From Perca fluviatilis (Eukaryota; Chordata; Actinopteri; Perciformes; Percidae), in contig NC_053114.1 of the NCBI RefSeq assembly GCF_010015445.1, forward strand, positions 24,039,579-24,103,578: a stretch of 64,000 bases of DNA, read 5' to 3'. The notes beneath the pieces were generated by a model, which was given only the letters and a program-made list of their open reading frames with translations, was not told the origin of the DNA and did no database searches. How positions within the stretch are numbered: the first letter of the stretch is position 1; the number at the start of each line of letters is the position of its first letter. Below are positions 37,672 to 47,935 of this stretch, in pieces. The position numbers were made by a program, and so were the translations under genes.

Positions 37672-40600
37672 CTGTGAGCAAAAAGAGAACAGGTTCAATT
37701 ATTATTAATTATAAGGGAAAGGCAAAGTGAGATTTCAGATTCTTTATTTTATGCAAGAAGATTAACAATGAAACAGATGGCTGAAGAACAATGAGCACAC
37801 AGAGGGGGAGCCCTTCTGACATCACCATGGTCTATTTTAGGCCAAGCTGAGAACATAAAACTGAAAGGCTGACGTCGGCGGATTCAACATGATCTTGAAG
37901 AAATGATAAAAGGGTGTGGAAGAAAATGCACCTGGATGTTTGTTTTTCTTGCATATTGTAGTAATGAGAAAAATCAATTGTGATCCTTCCCACAGCAAAC
38001 AACAGCATCGCTGCAGGAGCCATTAGATTCCTGGGTTTAGGTCTCACCTGGTAAATGTCATGCCTTGTAGAGGGCTCATTCAAAGCTTCTCATTGGTCGT
38101 GTCAGAAATTCTTTGTTTATTGATTTCCAGATGAAAAGCCATCTTGGTTAATAATTGGAGCGTATATAACTGTAGCTATTCATGCAGATGTTGTTTCAGT
38201 AAAGTCAGCCTGCCTGCAACAGTTTGTGTTTGGTTTTCCAGAGGGCTGCTGCCAATTGGACATGTTGATGCTTTTCTCAAACTGATTCTGTTTTTTCAGC
38301 TGTTCTGCACAACAAAACAGACACATAATTGAATCAAATTAGAGAAAATTAGATGAAGAAAGTGGCAAGTTAAACTGGGACAGTAAATGAGCTCCCAGGA
38401 TGAAGTCCGAGCCAAAAGGAACAGAATTTAAGTTAATTTGTAGGCAGAGCAGTGATTTAATTATTTCAGCATCACCAGCCATGGATGACTGCAAGTTAAA
38501 AAAAAACAAAGCTTCTTGTAATTATTATACCCACTGGAGTCTGCCACATTGTGTTGTGTTGCAGACTGAATTTAAAATAGGAAAGTTGGATTTCTTTGTT
38601 GCTGTTGACACAAAACAAAACACCAAGTGAAAGCAAATATTTGTTGGAATATTAATATTGCAAATCTGAAATGTTCTAGTGTCATTAAATATTAAAGTGT
38701 TTTGCACTGAAAATCTTTATTTTTCATCCAAATTTCTTTCTATCTGTTGCTAGCTCTCTAACTAATGATCTGAATGTATTATGTCTAATGTAATGTGTGA
38801 GGAGAAATGACAAGCTATTCTCTCACCTGTTGCCCAGTAGTAGATGTCCCAGTCGTTGCTTGGTTCATTAATCAGTCTGTCGTACTGCAGCAGCTGCTTC
38901 TCACTCATTGTGTTCAGGTATCGCTTTGCAAAAAGGCTGCAAGAGAAATGGAGAATTCATTTGAGTCTTTTCTGTAAATGGAAAGTCTTAGTTATCGGTA
39001 ATTACCTAAGCGGCTGGTGAATGGACTGCACACAGGGAACTTCTTTGGGTTCCTTCACGTTGCATTACTGCTTCCTTCTGGTTTTAGTCCTTGTCAATGT
39101 CTCATTGTTCTAGATTTGTTTAATTAGTCCGGTGGCTCCCAAAAACCTTAACAGCCATCTTCTTCCCTCCATACTCTAAAATACTTTTTACACGAATCTC
39201 TAATAACCCTAATTTCATCTTTGTATTGCATACTTCCTACATGGTATAAGTATAGCTTTTACCGTCCCTGTCTCCTGACACTGCTCACACTGACCTGTAG
39301 GATGTTTTATCATTGTGCTCATTGTGAACCTTAATTAGAAAGTGGGCAAAAATGTAAACTATGAAAAGAAACTTAAAACACCTGTACTGTACCACTGCTC
39401 TAAAGTGTGTGTGAGGTAAAAGAACAGCCTTCGCCCCATGGGGGCAGGGTTCGAATCCGACCTGCTGCCCTTTGCTGCGTGTCATCCCCCATCTCTCTCC
39501 CCCACTTTGAAATAAAAGGGAAAAGCCCCAAAAAAAGAATCTTTAAAAAAAACAAAAAACATCCCAAATATGGTTAGATGAAGACAGTACAGTCTGAGAA
39601 CCTGAGCAAAATGCAGTTCTCCAACATTCCCCTCTTGCGACTCTCATACAGCAGGCGTTTCTTCTTGATGTCAGCGGGCTCACCGGGCCTTTCCTCCCAA
39701 GGGGGCAGAGGCATTTCGATCAGGTCTCCCCTGGTGTCATCTGGCGAATCTCCACGGTAACCACGACATGGTACCAGCCTCGTGACTGCTGGTCTCCATG
39801 CTGCCTGGCACATACCTGCCACTAGCTGACAGGCAACAAACACACGTTTGAACAAATATTAGTACTTATAATCAAAATGTGAGTCACACTGAGACCAAAC
39901 ACTTCATATGTATCAATTTAGGTTTATTCTTTTATTTATTTATTTATATGTAGGCTTACATGCAGTTTAGTGTCACACATTATTTTCCAAAAACTGAGTG
40001 TCCCAAATGATGAGGGTCTTATTTGAGACATGTTAAGGTTAGGGTTAGTGCATATATCTATGGGGTTAGGGTAGCACAGGTGGTTTAGCAGGTTCATAAT
40101 TAATTAAGGACATTGTATGGGGAATTTGGGACACTAAACTGCACGTATACCTTATATGTATCTATACGTTTATTTATCCAGCAATCCACTCAATATATTT
40201 TGTATAATTTTCCACTCCTTCTCTTTCCAAGGAAATACAACTCATATATCCTTTCATAAGTGGATGGATATGCATCCGTGTGTGTCTCTGTGGTGTTTTT
40301 AAGTCCTCTCTGCCATCAGACTTTTACTACTTTGCACTATTTTTCGCTGCGTTGAAGACTGTTTTCCCTTTTACACTAAGACATTTTTTGTGGGTTGGAT
40401 GTATTGGCTGACTGTGCAAAACACAGTGGAATAAAGAAGTGAGAAATGAAGCATGCATTTACAATGTATCAATGTAACACCATGCAAATCAAGGACTTTT
40501 TACTTCTTGTTTCTGTTAATGCAGCTCAACGTGATTCATAATAGATACAAATAAAAAAAAAATCTGAAGTTTAAAATCAACACACTTGAGAGAGCGAAGC

Positions 40601-40807
40601 AGAGGGGAATGACATAATATCCAATGCTGCCCTGTTGTATTGTACAGCTGTTATACTACTAGCTAGTTAGCTAGCTAGCTAGATTGTACAACTGTCCCCC
40701 AGCAGAACAACACCAAAAGACTGGACTCAACAACGTTAGCATTGAAACTCCAACAAATGTACAAATACACGATAACTCACTCTTTTCGCAGCAACAGAAG
40801 AGAGCAT
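37541..40807 (-). CDS. sdhaf2: Succinate dehydrogenase assembly factor 2, mitochondrial
   Basis: Small mitochondrial matrix protein needed for covalent attachment of FAD to SDHA (complex II). Exons on the minus strand are 40781-40807, 39602-39825, 38827-38936 and 37541-37671; phases match at all junctions and total 492 bases (163 residues plus stop), close to the human 166. Residues 1-40 are basic and lack acids, as expected of a mitochondrial targeting peptide. They are followed by [26 protein letters not shown] and [18 protein letters not shown], then [37 protein letters not shown] and the C-terminal EYLEKESQ. The RGMLENC and NDWDIYYW blocks are family hallmarks. The start ATG gives a 9-residue first exon. 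It is divergently arranged with cpsf7. Confidence 0.96.
37672..38826 (-). other. sdhaf2 intron 3
   Basis: About 1.15 kb with a second copy (37773-37876) of the segment seen at 36027. Otherwise unremarkable. Confidence 0.7.
38827..38936 (-). CDS. sdhaf2: sdhaf2 exon 3
   Basis: 110 bases, entering in phase 2 and leaving in phase 1. Encodes [20 protein letters not shown] and [15 protein letters not shown], the conserved helical core of the SdhE/SDHAF2 fold. Confidence 0.96.
38937..39601 (-). other. sdhaf2 intron 2 with SINE fragment
   Basis: Contains a 5'-truncated SINE at about 39428-39555. Confidence 0.7.
39428..39555 (+). mobile_element. 5'-truncated tRNA-derived SINE
   Basis: Keeps a B-box-like GGTTCGAATCC (39448) and the same 'CCTTTGCTGCGTGTCATCCCC' body as the SINE at 21.2 kb, with an A-rich tail. 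The A-box half is missing. Confidence 0.7.
39602..39825 (-). CDS. sdhaf2: sdhaf2 exon 2
   Basis: 224 bases in phase 0 at the start, leaving in phase 2. Encodes the end of the targeting region ([17 protein letters not shown]...), [20 protein letters not shown] and [21 protein letters not shown] frame that extends upstream to a methionine before this acceptor is intronic read-through. Confidence 0.96.
39826..40780 (-). other. sdhaf2 intron 1
   Basis: Contains a 187-bp TA-flanked MITE (39959-40145) and a short (CTAG)n run near 40660-40682. Confidence 0.7.
39959..40145. mobile_element. TA-flanked MITE (Tc1/mariner-like), 187 bp
   Basis: Ends CATGCAGTTTAGTGTC and GACACTAAACTGCACG are inverted repeats at 15 of 16 positions, each bordered by TA (39957-39958 and 40146-40147). 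No coding frame. Confidence 0.65.
40781..40807 (-). CDS. sdhaf2: sdhaf2 exon 1 (coding part)
   Basis: ATG at 40805-40807 opens MLSSVAAKR, followed by the donor gtgagt on the minus strand. It joins in phase 0 to exon 2. It is too short to show as an independent frame and was found from the splice site and the missing start. Confidence 0.85.
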
Positions 40808-41599
40808 TTTCACTCTCTTTCTCGTAACGTTGAGAGACTTCTTGGTGAACTACTTCTCCGCCGTGAAATTGTTACTGATGTCTGAATGTCAGACACAAGA
40901 ATTACACAAGCAGGGTAACGTCACAGCAGCACACGGGGAACTAACGAGGAGGGACCGGACACAGCTCACACATGACGCCATATTGCTAAGGTAACAGTAA
41001 TGTTAAGTCACAGGAAAACACAATTGGCCCCAACATGGTATATGTAATAGTTGTCACTTAATGTGTGTATTTTCAGTAATTTAGTTATTGTATAATTAAT
41101 TAAATCAGAATTTAAATAGACCTTGACTCTAGGAACCAAATGTAGTTTGTTGTTGTTAACCGGTAGAATATTCCTGACGCACTGAAATGTTCACGTACTA
41201 AAGACGAACGTTAGCATCATTAGCATTACGTTAGCTGATCAGAGAGCGAGTTCATAGTAACGTTACTATATATAACTAGTTGTACGTTAACTCATACAAA
41301 ACCGTGCATGTATTTTGAAAGTGTTCATTTAAATATAATTTCTAGATTTATGTCCGCTTGTCGTATTCTCGGTTTATCGTCATATTTTGATGTAGCTAAC
41401 GGTAGAGTATCATATTGTGCGGACTCGTTAGCTAACGTTAAATGCAAGGCGTAACGTCAACAAAAACGCCTGAATATTGATAGTGCACCTGTCGTCGGTA
41501 TGCACTGATCATTTGCAAAGTGTGCGAACTACACTGAAAACAACACAAACAACCCAACTGGCTGCAGTGCCATCAACTGAATCACCGTAGGCCCACGGG
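40808..41599. promoter_or_regulatory. Shared divergent promoter interval of sdhaf2 and cpsf7
   Basis: 792 bases separate the two start codons. The interval contains several copies of an ACGTTA/TAACGT motif (about 41208, 41230, 41261, 41283 and 41434). No TATA box is convincingly placed. A head-to-head layout of two housekeeping genes suggests a bidirectional promoter; the transcription starts are not mapped. Confidence 0.6.
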
Positions 41600-41683
41600 A
41601 TGGCTGCTGCAGGACCTGCAGCTGGACCCAGTACCTCGAAGGACCTCGTAGATCTTTACGGTGACCTGAATCAAAACGACGAC
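41600..41683 (+). CDS. cpsf7: cpsf7 exon 1
   Basis: 28 codons: [20 protein letters not shown] then GDLNQNDD, ending at GAC|gtgagt in phase 0. The [10 protein letters not shown] motif parallels the acidic start of mammalian CPSF7. Confidence 0.92.
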
Positions 41684-44600
41684 GTGAGTCTGATGTTTAC
41701 GTTTCGCAACAAATGTATCATTGAAACCAGCACAGGAGTGTTTAAGACGTGGAGTTTAAATGCATATTTTCATTTGATAACGTTACCTGCGTGAACCGAT
41801 TTCAAACGTTTACCGTCAGAGATTCATTCTTTTTGTATGGGGTCCTATAGTTGGATTCGCGAACGCATTTGCAATCAAAATAAACCTCTAGTCCGAGTTT
41901 TCTTATTCGGGCATGTATTGCCTCAGGTACAATTTTCTTAGAAAAGTCTCCATCTTCATTTGAAGATGTGCATCTGTATTGTGTGTTGTATTCCCCACAG
42001 TAGAAAATGCACTCAATCAAGTAGGATATCAATATTCCTGCAGCTGCTGACAAGCCCTAGGCTTTGTATTTTCCTCCGGCTGTGTATGGTTCATTTATGC
42101 TCTGTACATTGAGATGCACAGGATGATTGCATATAAGATGACTTAGTTTTTTTCTTCTTCTATTCCACACAGGATTTGGACAGAATTGCTGAAGCAAATG
42201 AACTTTTTGATGCTGTTCTGACTGGCTCAGTTGATCAGGACAATAAAGTTAAGACACATGTGGTTCCACCATCTAACAAGGAGGCTAAATCAACAATAGT
42301 GAAAAGCCAAAAAGAAGGAAACTCACTGAGGAGACTGTCTTTATATATTGGAAATTTCCCCTGGGTAAGTAACACCTTCTCTGTGTTAATGTTAATTAAA
42401 TTGTTACTGTATTGTCCGATACCTTTTCCACGTGGGCTTGCAGAACACTGTTTACATAAAACAGAACAGAGAAACCTATTCCCCTATGACAATCAAGATC
42501 CTAAGTAACTCTAAATCTACCCTCCAACCATTTTTCACTCTCTTTTCCCAAACCTGCTTATACCTCCAGTGGACATCTGATAAGGACATTACATGCATGG
42601 CTCAAACGTTGGGTGTGAGGGACATTAAAGAGATCAAATTTGCTGAGAACAAAGTTAATGGCCAGTCAAGAGGGTAAGTGGTTGCAGATCAAGTCTTTAT
42701 TAAAAAAATGAAAAGCATTTAATGTAAATAGATTTTTTTTTTTATTATAAGAAAGAAAGCATGTGTTTGGATTAGAGATTTGGATATCTGTTACTTAGTG
42801 CTGGTAATCATACATGTGTTGTTTCTTCTGTGTAACACAGCTTTGCCGAAGTGGTGGTAACCTCAGAAGAATCATTAAAAGTAATGTTGGAGAAAATACC
42901 TCAATGTCAGCTCAATGGGGAAAGGATAGACTGCCGTTTTGCCACTCGCCAGAATCTCAATTTGTTTGAGGACTTGGCAAATAAACGTAAGAGCACCACA
43001 ATCTTATAATGCTATTGGATTTACATTACATTGCAAAATGTCAAATATTACTGTCATCTTTCACAAAAACGATGTGTTCTCTGTAGGTATACCCCTGCGT
43101 CTGAATTCCAAAGATCCTAAGGACTCCGATACTTTGGATAAGATTCCCTCATTATTATCACAGGAGCCCAGCCCTCCGCCTATACCTCCACTTTTTCCAT
43201 CACATCCACTTGCAAACAGGTTTCCATCATTACCCACCCCTTACCCTAATCATCCCCCTCCTCCCTTCCCACATATGCCGCCAAACATCCCCCCGCCCAT
43301 GCCACCCCATTTGTTCCCTCCTCATCCAGTACATGTTCCCATCCAACCACCTCCCAGTCTGCACGTAAATCCAGCATTCTTCACCCCTGCACAAGACGGG
43401 CACAGCAGCAAAGCTTACAGCCAACAAAAGTGAGAACACGCACCATTTTATATTTATAGCTATTGCAAACCATAAACAGTAATGTGTTTTGTTTCACAAT
43501 AAGATAAGATGATAATATTGTTGTAGAAAGTGAATCTTTAAAGCAGCAAAAAGACCAGGATACAGAGAGAAATGCAAAAAAATAGAAAAGGTGCAGATAA
43601 TAAACCATGTAAAACATTTTAACCCTTGTGTTGACTTTGGGTCACATTGACCCGTTTTCAATTTTTGTTTTATATCAGATAATATGGGACGTAGAAATAA
43701 GTGCTGAAAATGTGTAGAAGAAAAACATTTTTTTTTTCAAGGTTGATGGGAAGACAACACAAGGGTTAAGGATAATACAACAAATTGAGATTCAGCATCT
43801 TTGTAATATCAATTAAGAAAATAACTTATGGCAAGAGTTCTGTTTTTAGTAGTAACTTGTGATGATGGGTAAAAAAATTATGTCAACAATCTGTATTTTT
43901 CAGACACACCCCTCAAAGTACAGATCGAGACTTTGAGGAGCTAATGAACAGAAATAAAGCTGTTGCTAGCAGTGCCATCAGCAAGGCTGTGTCTGGAGCA
44001 ACAGCTGGTAAGTACAGCTGATCAGATTCAGTGAAGTAAAAGAAAGAACACAGAACCTAATAAACCATGTGGACGAAGGACTAGTCCCTATGACTGACAG
44101 ACGTAGAGAAAAGAATCTAAATCAAAAACTGTTCCCCACCCCTTTTCGATTTAATTTTCAATTGCTACCCTAATTTTTGTTATGTTGTTAAGTTAGGGAT
44201 AATATAAAATTGACAAAAAAATTAAACATGGTACCTGTATAAATATATATACAGTATAATGTGTAGCTTTCTAAATCCTAAAAACATTTTGAATGTGACT
44301 AGAACAGGTTTGGCAACATTTGTAAATTAAGAATTTCTGTTGGAATTAGCAATGATTATTGCAGCTATATGTAGAAATTTTTATTTTTGTGTCCTCTATT
44401 AGGTGTAATGATAGATTATTGCCAAGAATAATCACAAGACAACTATAACAATAACATGTGGCAAAGATGGAGTCCAAATACTGACTGAAGTCATTTTAGC
44501 CTTTCCTGGATGTTTGTTTTGCAGGCAATGTAGATGTTAGAAACATTTTTCACCTTTGCTGATATCGATTTCCAGTCTTTTTATAGCTTAAGCCCAAATG

Positions 44601-45237
44601 GATGCGAGTGCTTGAACATTTTGCCTAACTTTACTGCATGTGGGGGGGGGGGGTAAATGTCATCCATTTAAAAAAATATATAGTTTAAATAACCCTTATC
44701 CTAAGAGCTTTGAAGCAACTGTGTCTAATATTTCATTTCTCCAATTACTAATGCAGGGGACTTGCGGGTGGCCATGGAGACTCTGTTAACTGCCATTGCC
44801 ATCATTAAGCAGTCCAGAGTGTATGGAGATGAACGCTGCCAAGCCCTGGTTACTTCACTCAAAGACTGTCTAGTCTCTATTCAGGGCAACTACGGCTACA
44901 GGTTTGTGTAATTATGCTTCAGGACACTCAGAAATGATGCATGTCCATACAGAAACTAAAGCTGAGGATGGAACTACTGTCACAAAAATACACATTTCTC
45001 TGCAGGAGTAGCAGTCGTTCTGGAGACGAAGAAAGATGCCGGGACAGGGGTCGTGACAGAGAGCGAGAGCGTGACAGGGAACGTGAAAGAGAAGATCCTT
45101 TTGGTTGGGAAGGTGCGGGAATGTCTCGAAGACAAAGAGAACATTCCCGGAGTGGGGAGAGGGACAAGGAACGCTCACGGGAACGGGAAAGGGAAAGGCA
45201 CAGAGATCACAGAGATCATAGAGACCGATACCGCTAA
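41600..45237 (+). CDS. cpsf7: Cleavage and polyadenylation specificity factor subunit 7 (CFIm59)
   Basis: Large subunit of cleavage factor Im, which with NUDT21 binds UGUA motifs and guides poly(A) site choice in the nucleus. Exons: 41600-41683, 42173-42364, 42570-42673, 42841-42986, 43087-43429, 43904-44007, 44757-44901 and 45006-45237; all phases match, giving 449 residues (human about 470). Domains: acidic N-terminus 1-60; RRM about 82-165 with RNP2 LYIGNF at 85-90 and RNP1 RGFAEVVV near 126-133; proline-rich middle about 200-280; conserved helical block [12 protein letters not shown]...[10 protein letters not shown] and [15 protein letters not shown] at 298-350; RE/RD/RS-rich tail 374-449. 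The RATRQNL-like block after the RRM ([11 protein letters not shown]) is typical of CPSF6/7. CPSF7 is preferred over CPSF6 because of the exon-1 and C-terminal sequence and the SYT7-SDHAF2 neighbourhood. Confidence 0.94.
41684..42172 (+). other. cpsf7 intron 1
   Basis: 489 bases, with the acceptor preceded by a T/C-rich tract (tttttttcttcttctattccacacag). Nothing else seen. Confidence 0.8.
42173..42364 (+). CDS. cpsf7: cpsf7 exon 2
   Basis: 64 codons, phase 0 at both ends: [20 protein letters not shown] ... [13 protein letters not shown]. It contains RNP2 of the RRM. Confidence 0.94.
42570..42673 (+). CDS. cpsf7: cpsf7 exon 3
   Basis: [20 protein letters not shown] then [15 protein letters not shown], the middle of the RRM. 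The FAENK.NGQS(R/K)G block is nearly identical in CPSF6 and CPSF7. Leaves in phase 2. Confidence 0.95.
42841..42986 (+). CDS. cpsf7: cpsf7 exon 4
   Basis: [46 protein letters not shown]: the end of the RRM with RNP1 and the conserved post-RRM helix. It has no initiator of its own, so only the frame from exon 3 is meaningful. Confidence 0.95.
43087..43429 (+). CDS. cpsf7: cpsf7 exon 5, proline-rich
   Basis: [20 protein letters not shown], then a region rich in Pro, His and Phe with runs such as [20 protein letters not shown], ending [17 protein letters not shown]. The LHLNPAFF-type motif occurs at the same place in mammalian CPSF7. This region mediates protein contacts in CFIm. Confidence 0.93.
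43430..43903 (+). other. cpsf7 intron 5 with a TTAA MITE
   Basis: 474 bases, a third of them occupied by the 143-bp element at 43623-43765. Confidence 0.8.
43623..43765. mobile_element. TTAA-flanked piggyBac-like MITE, 143 bp
   Basis: TTAA (43619-43622) then CCCTTGTGTTG; CAACACAAGGG then TTAA (43766-43769). The 11-base ends are perfect inverted repeats and begin CCC/end GGG as in piggyBac. A related copy in opposite orientation lies at 52475-52575. Confidence 0.85.
43904..44007 (+). CDS. cpsf7: cpsf7 exon 6
   Basis: [20 protein letters not shown] then [14 protein letters not shown], the conserved block found in CPSF6 and CPSF7 ([20 protein letters not shown] in human). Leaves in phase 1. 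Confidence 0.95.
44008..44756 (+). other. cpsf7 intron 6
   Basis: 749 bases, AT-rich, with a 12-base G run at 44642-44653. No element boundary recognised. Confidence 0.8.
44757..44901 (+). CDS. cpsf7: cpsf7 exon 7
   Basis: [47 protein letters not shown]. It matches the helical segment preceding the charged tail. Leaves in phase 2. Confidence 0.95.
45006..45237 (+). CDS. cpsf7: cpsf7 exon 8, charged tail
   Basis: 76 residues dominated by RE, RD and RS pairs ([18 protein letters not shown], ending [12 protein letters not shown]), then TAA at 45235-45237. These RS-like tails are the nuclear import and splicing-factor contact region of CFIm large subunits. Confidence 0.93.
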
Positions 45238-46225
45238 CTTGGTAAGCTTCCCTCTAATTAAATTCATGTTTCTATTAGACCATTTCATTATTTGGAATGT
45301 GCACATGATACATTTCAATAAAATGACCTGTATTTCTCCCTATATTTATTTATTTATATGGCTTAAGAGTGCAGATTACTAGGTTTATTTTAAGGTTTTA
45401 AGCTGTATTGGATAAACTGTTAAAATAACTACAAGCCTTTGGTTCAGGGTCCTATTTCAGCACCTTTCAACCTTTTTGACAAATTAGTTCATGAAGTGGA
45501 TGTCAGTGAAGTAGTTATTTTTGGTACAAAGTTCTTACTGTGCAATGAACTGTAAAGTCTGCAACCCATTATGTCACCACTAGACTGTTAATACATCACC
45601 ATCACAATTTTACAGTCTATACTGCATACATACTGTATGCAATATACAGTGATAAGGAGCATATGCAGAACTTGATCTAAAGAGTGATATGTAAGAAAGC
45701 TTTTCACCCGATACAAAGGCGTATAGCGTTTTATGAATCACAGGAATTGGCATAAAATGCTAGTACAAAATGCCACTAATTAGTACTGTAGTTGTAAGGA
45801 CAATTAAAACACGTCCTCTCAACGGCTCTTGTATATTAAGCTGTTGGCACTTAACAGTCCATATTCGATTTGTGTAAATGTGGCTTTAAAAAGTATGCTC
45901 CTCCTCCTCCCCAGACTGATGGCGTGCTGAAGCGTGAAGCCAGGCAGACTTTGTTTCTGCACCAACTTGTATACAAATCTGGTGGAATCTAAGGTGAGAC
46001 TGAAGATGTATCTCCAAAAGTCTAAAGTGTACTTTTCTGTTCTTCACCAGTTGTCTGTAAATACTGGGACTTTTACCTGTTGAAAAAAATGTGGTTGTAG
46101 ATTTGTTGCTTGGACATCAGATTCCAATGCTTGCATGCACAGGAACATCTCTTAATAACTTATAAAAAAAACAGTGTAACATTTATCACTTTCTTTTGTA
46201 TTAAATCTAAAGATTAAAAACACAT
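45238..46225 (+). other. cpsf7 3' untranslated region
   Basis: A strong donor, G|gtaagc, lies 4 bases after the stop (45241/45242). An acceptor after ctcctcctccccag ends at 45914, so a 673-base 3' UTR intron is likely as an option. AATAAA at 45317-45322 would end an unspliced form near 45340. ATTAAA at 46200-46205 would end the spliced form near 46225. Confidence 0.55.
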
Positions 46226-46494
46226 TCCCTGAAAATATAATTCGTGTTTTTATTTCCTCAATAGGAAAAGTAGTAGGTGCTATCACATTTGATCCCTGAG
46301 GAACACAAAGATGTAATAATTACCTATATTTCATTAAGGAAAATTAGCAGTAATCTTCTCTAAGGCTGCTTTGCTTTAATGCACAGCACACTGGCACAGC
46401 ACAAGCGTGATAACTCTTTCACCTTGTAGTTCCACTAGAAAGATTATAGTAACTACATAAGCCAGTAATACTGGAAACAATGTCATTTAACAGC

Positions 46495-46500
46495 TTTATT
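46495..46500 (-). promoter_or_regulatory. Candidate polr2l polyadenylation signal
   Basis: The reverse strand reads AATAAA. A second AATAAA on the same strand lies at 46572-46577, closer to the stop codon; either could be used. Confidence 0.5.
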
Positions 46501-46597
46501 TATATAAAAAAAAAAAAAAAAAACATTGAATCACAAATGAAATGTTCCAAAAGTCTTCACTGTAGTCGGCATTTATTGTCACATCAATATAATAGCA

Positions 46598-46634
46598 GCT
46601 GTGGCATGGAAATTGAATGGGTCCATGCCACAGC
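46598..46634 (-). repeat. Stem-loop in polr2l 3' UTR
   Basis: The 13-base arms gctgtggcatgga (46598-46610) and tccatgccacagc (46622-46634) are perfectly complementary, with an 11-base loop. It lies 36 bases beyond the stop codon and just upstream of the nearer AATAAA signal in the transcript. Confidence 0.85.
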
Positions 46635-46669
46635 CCCACGAGGTCAGTGCGGTTCTTGAAGGTGGCTAA

Positions 46670-47814
<1,145 letters not shown>

Positions 47815-47935
47815 CGTCACGAATCTAGTTCACCTTAATCTAAAATGTTATGTTAATCTGAGAGAAACTAGGTGCGATAAAGTGATAACGTTAGCTTCCC
47901 GTGTTCTCTCCAGCCGCAGCAACACTTCCGGCCCA
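47815..47935 (-). promoter_or_regulatory. polr2l: polr2l non-coding first exon and promoter
   Basis: The minus strand has a donor (gtgagt, 47809-47814) ending a candidate first exon. An ETS/GABP-type CCGGAAGTG sits at 47923-47931 on the same strand, a common element of TATA-less housekeeping promoters. The transcription start is not defined. Confidence 0.5.

Noticed and set aside
42176..42508. 110-codon frame read as one exon
   Set aside because: Coding stops at the donor 42364/42365 of cpsf7 exon 2; the rest is intron read-through.
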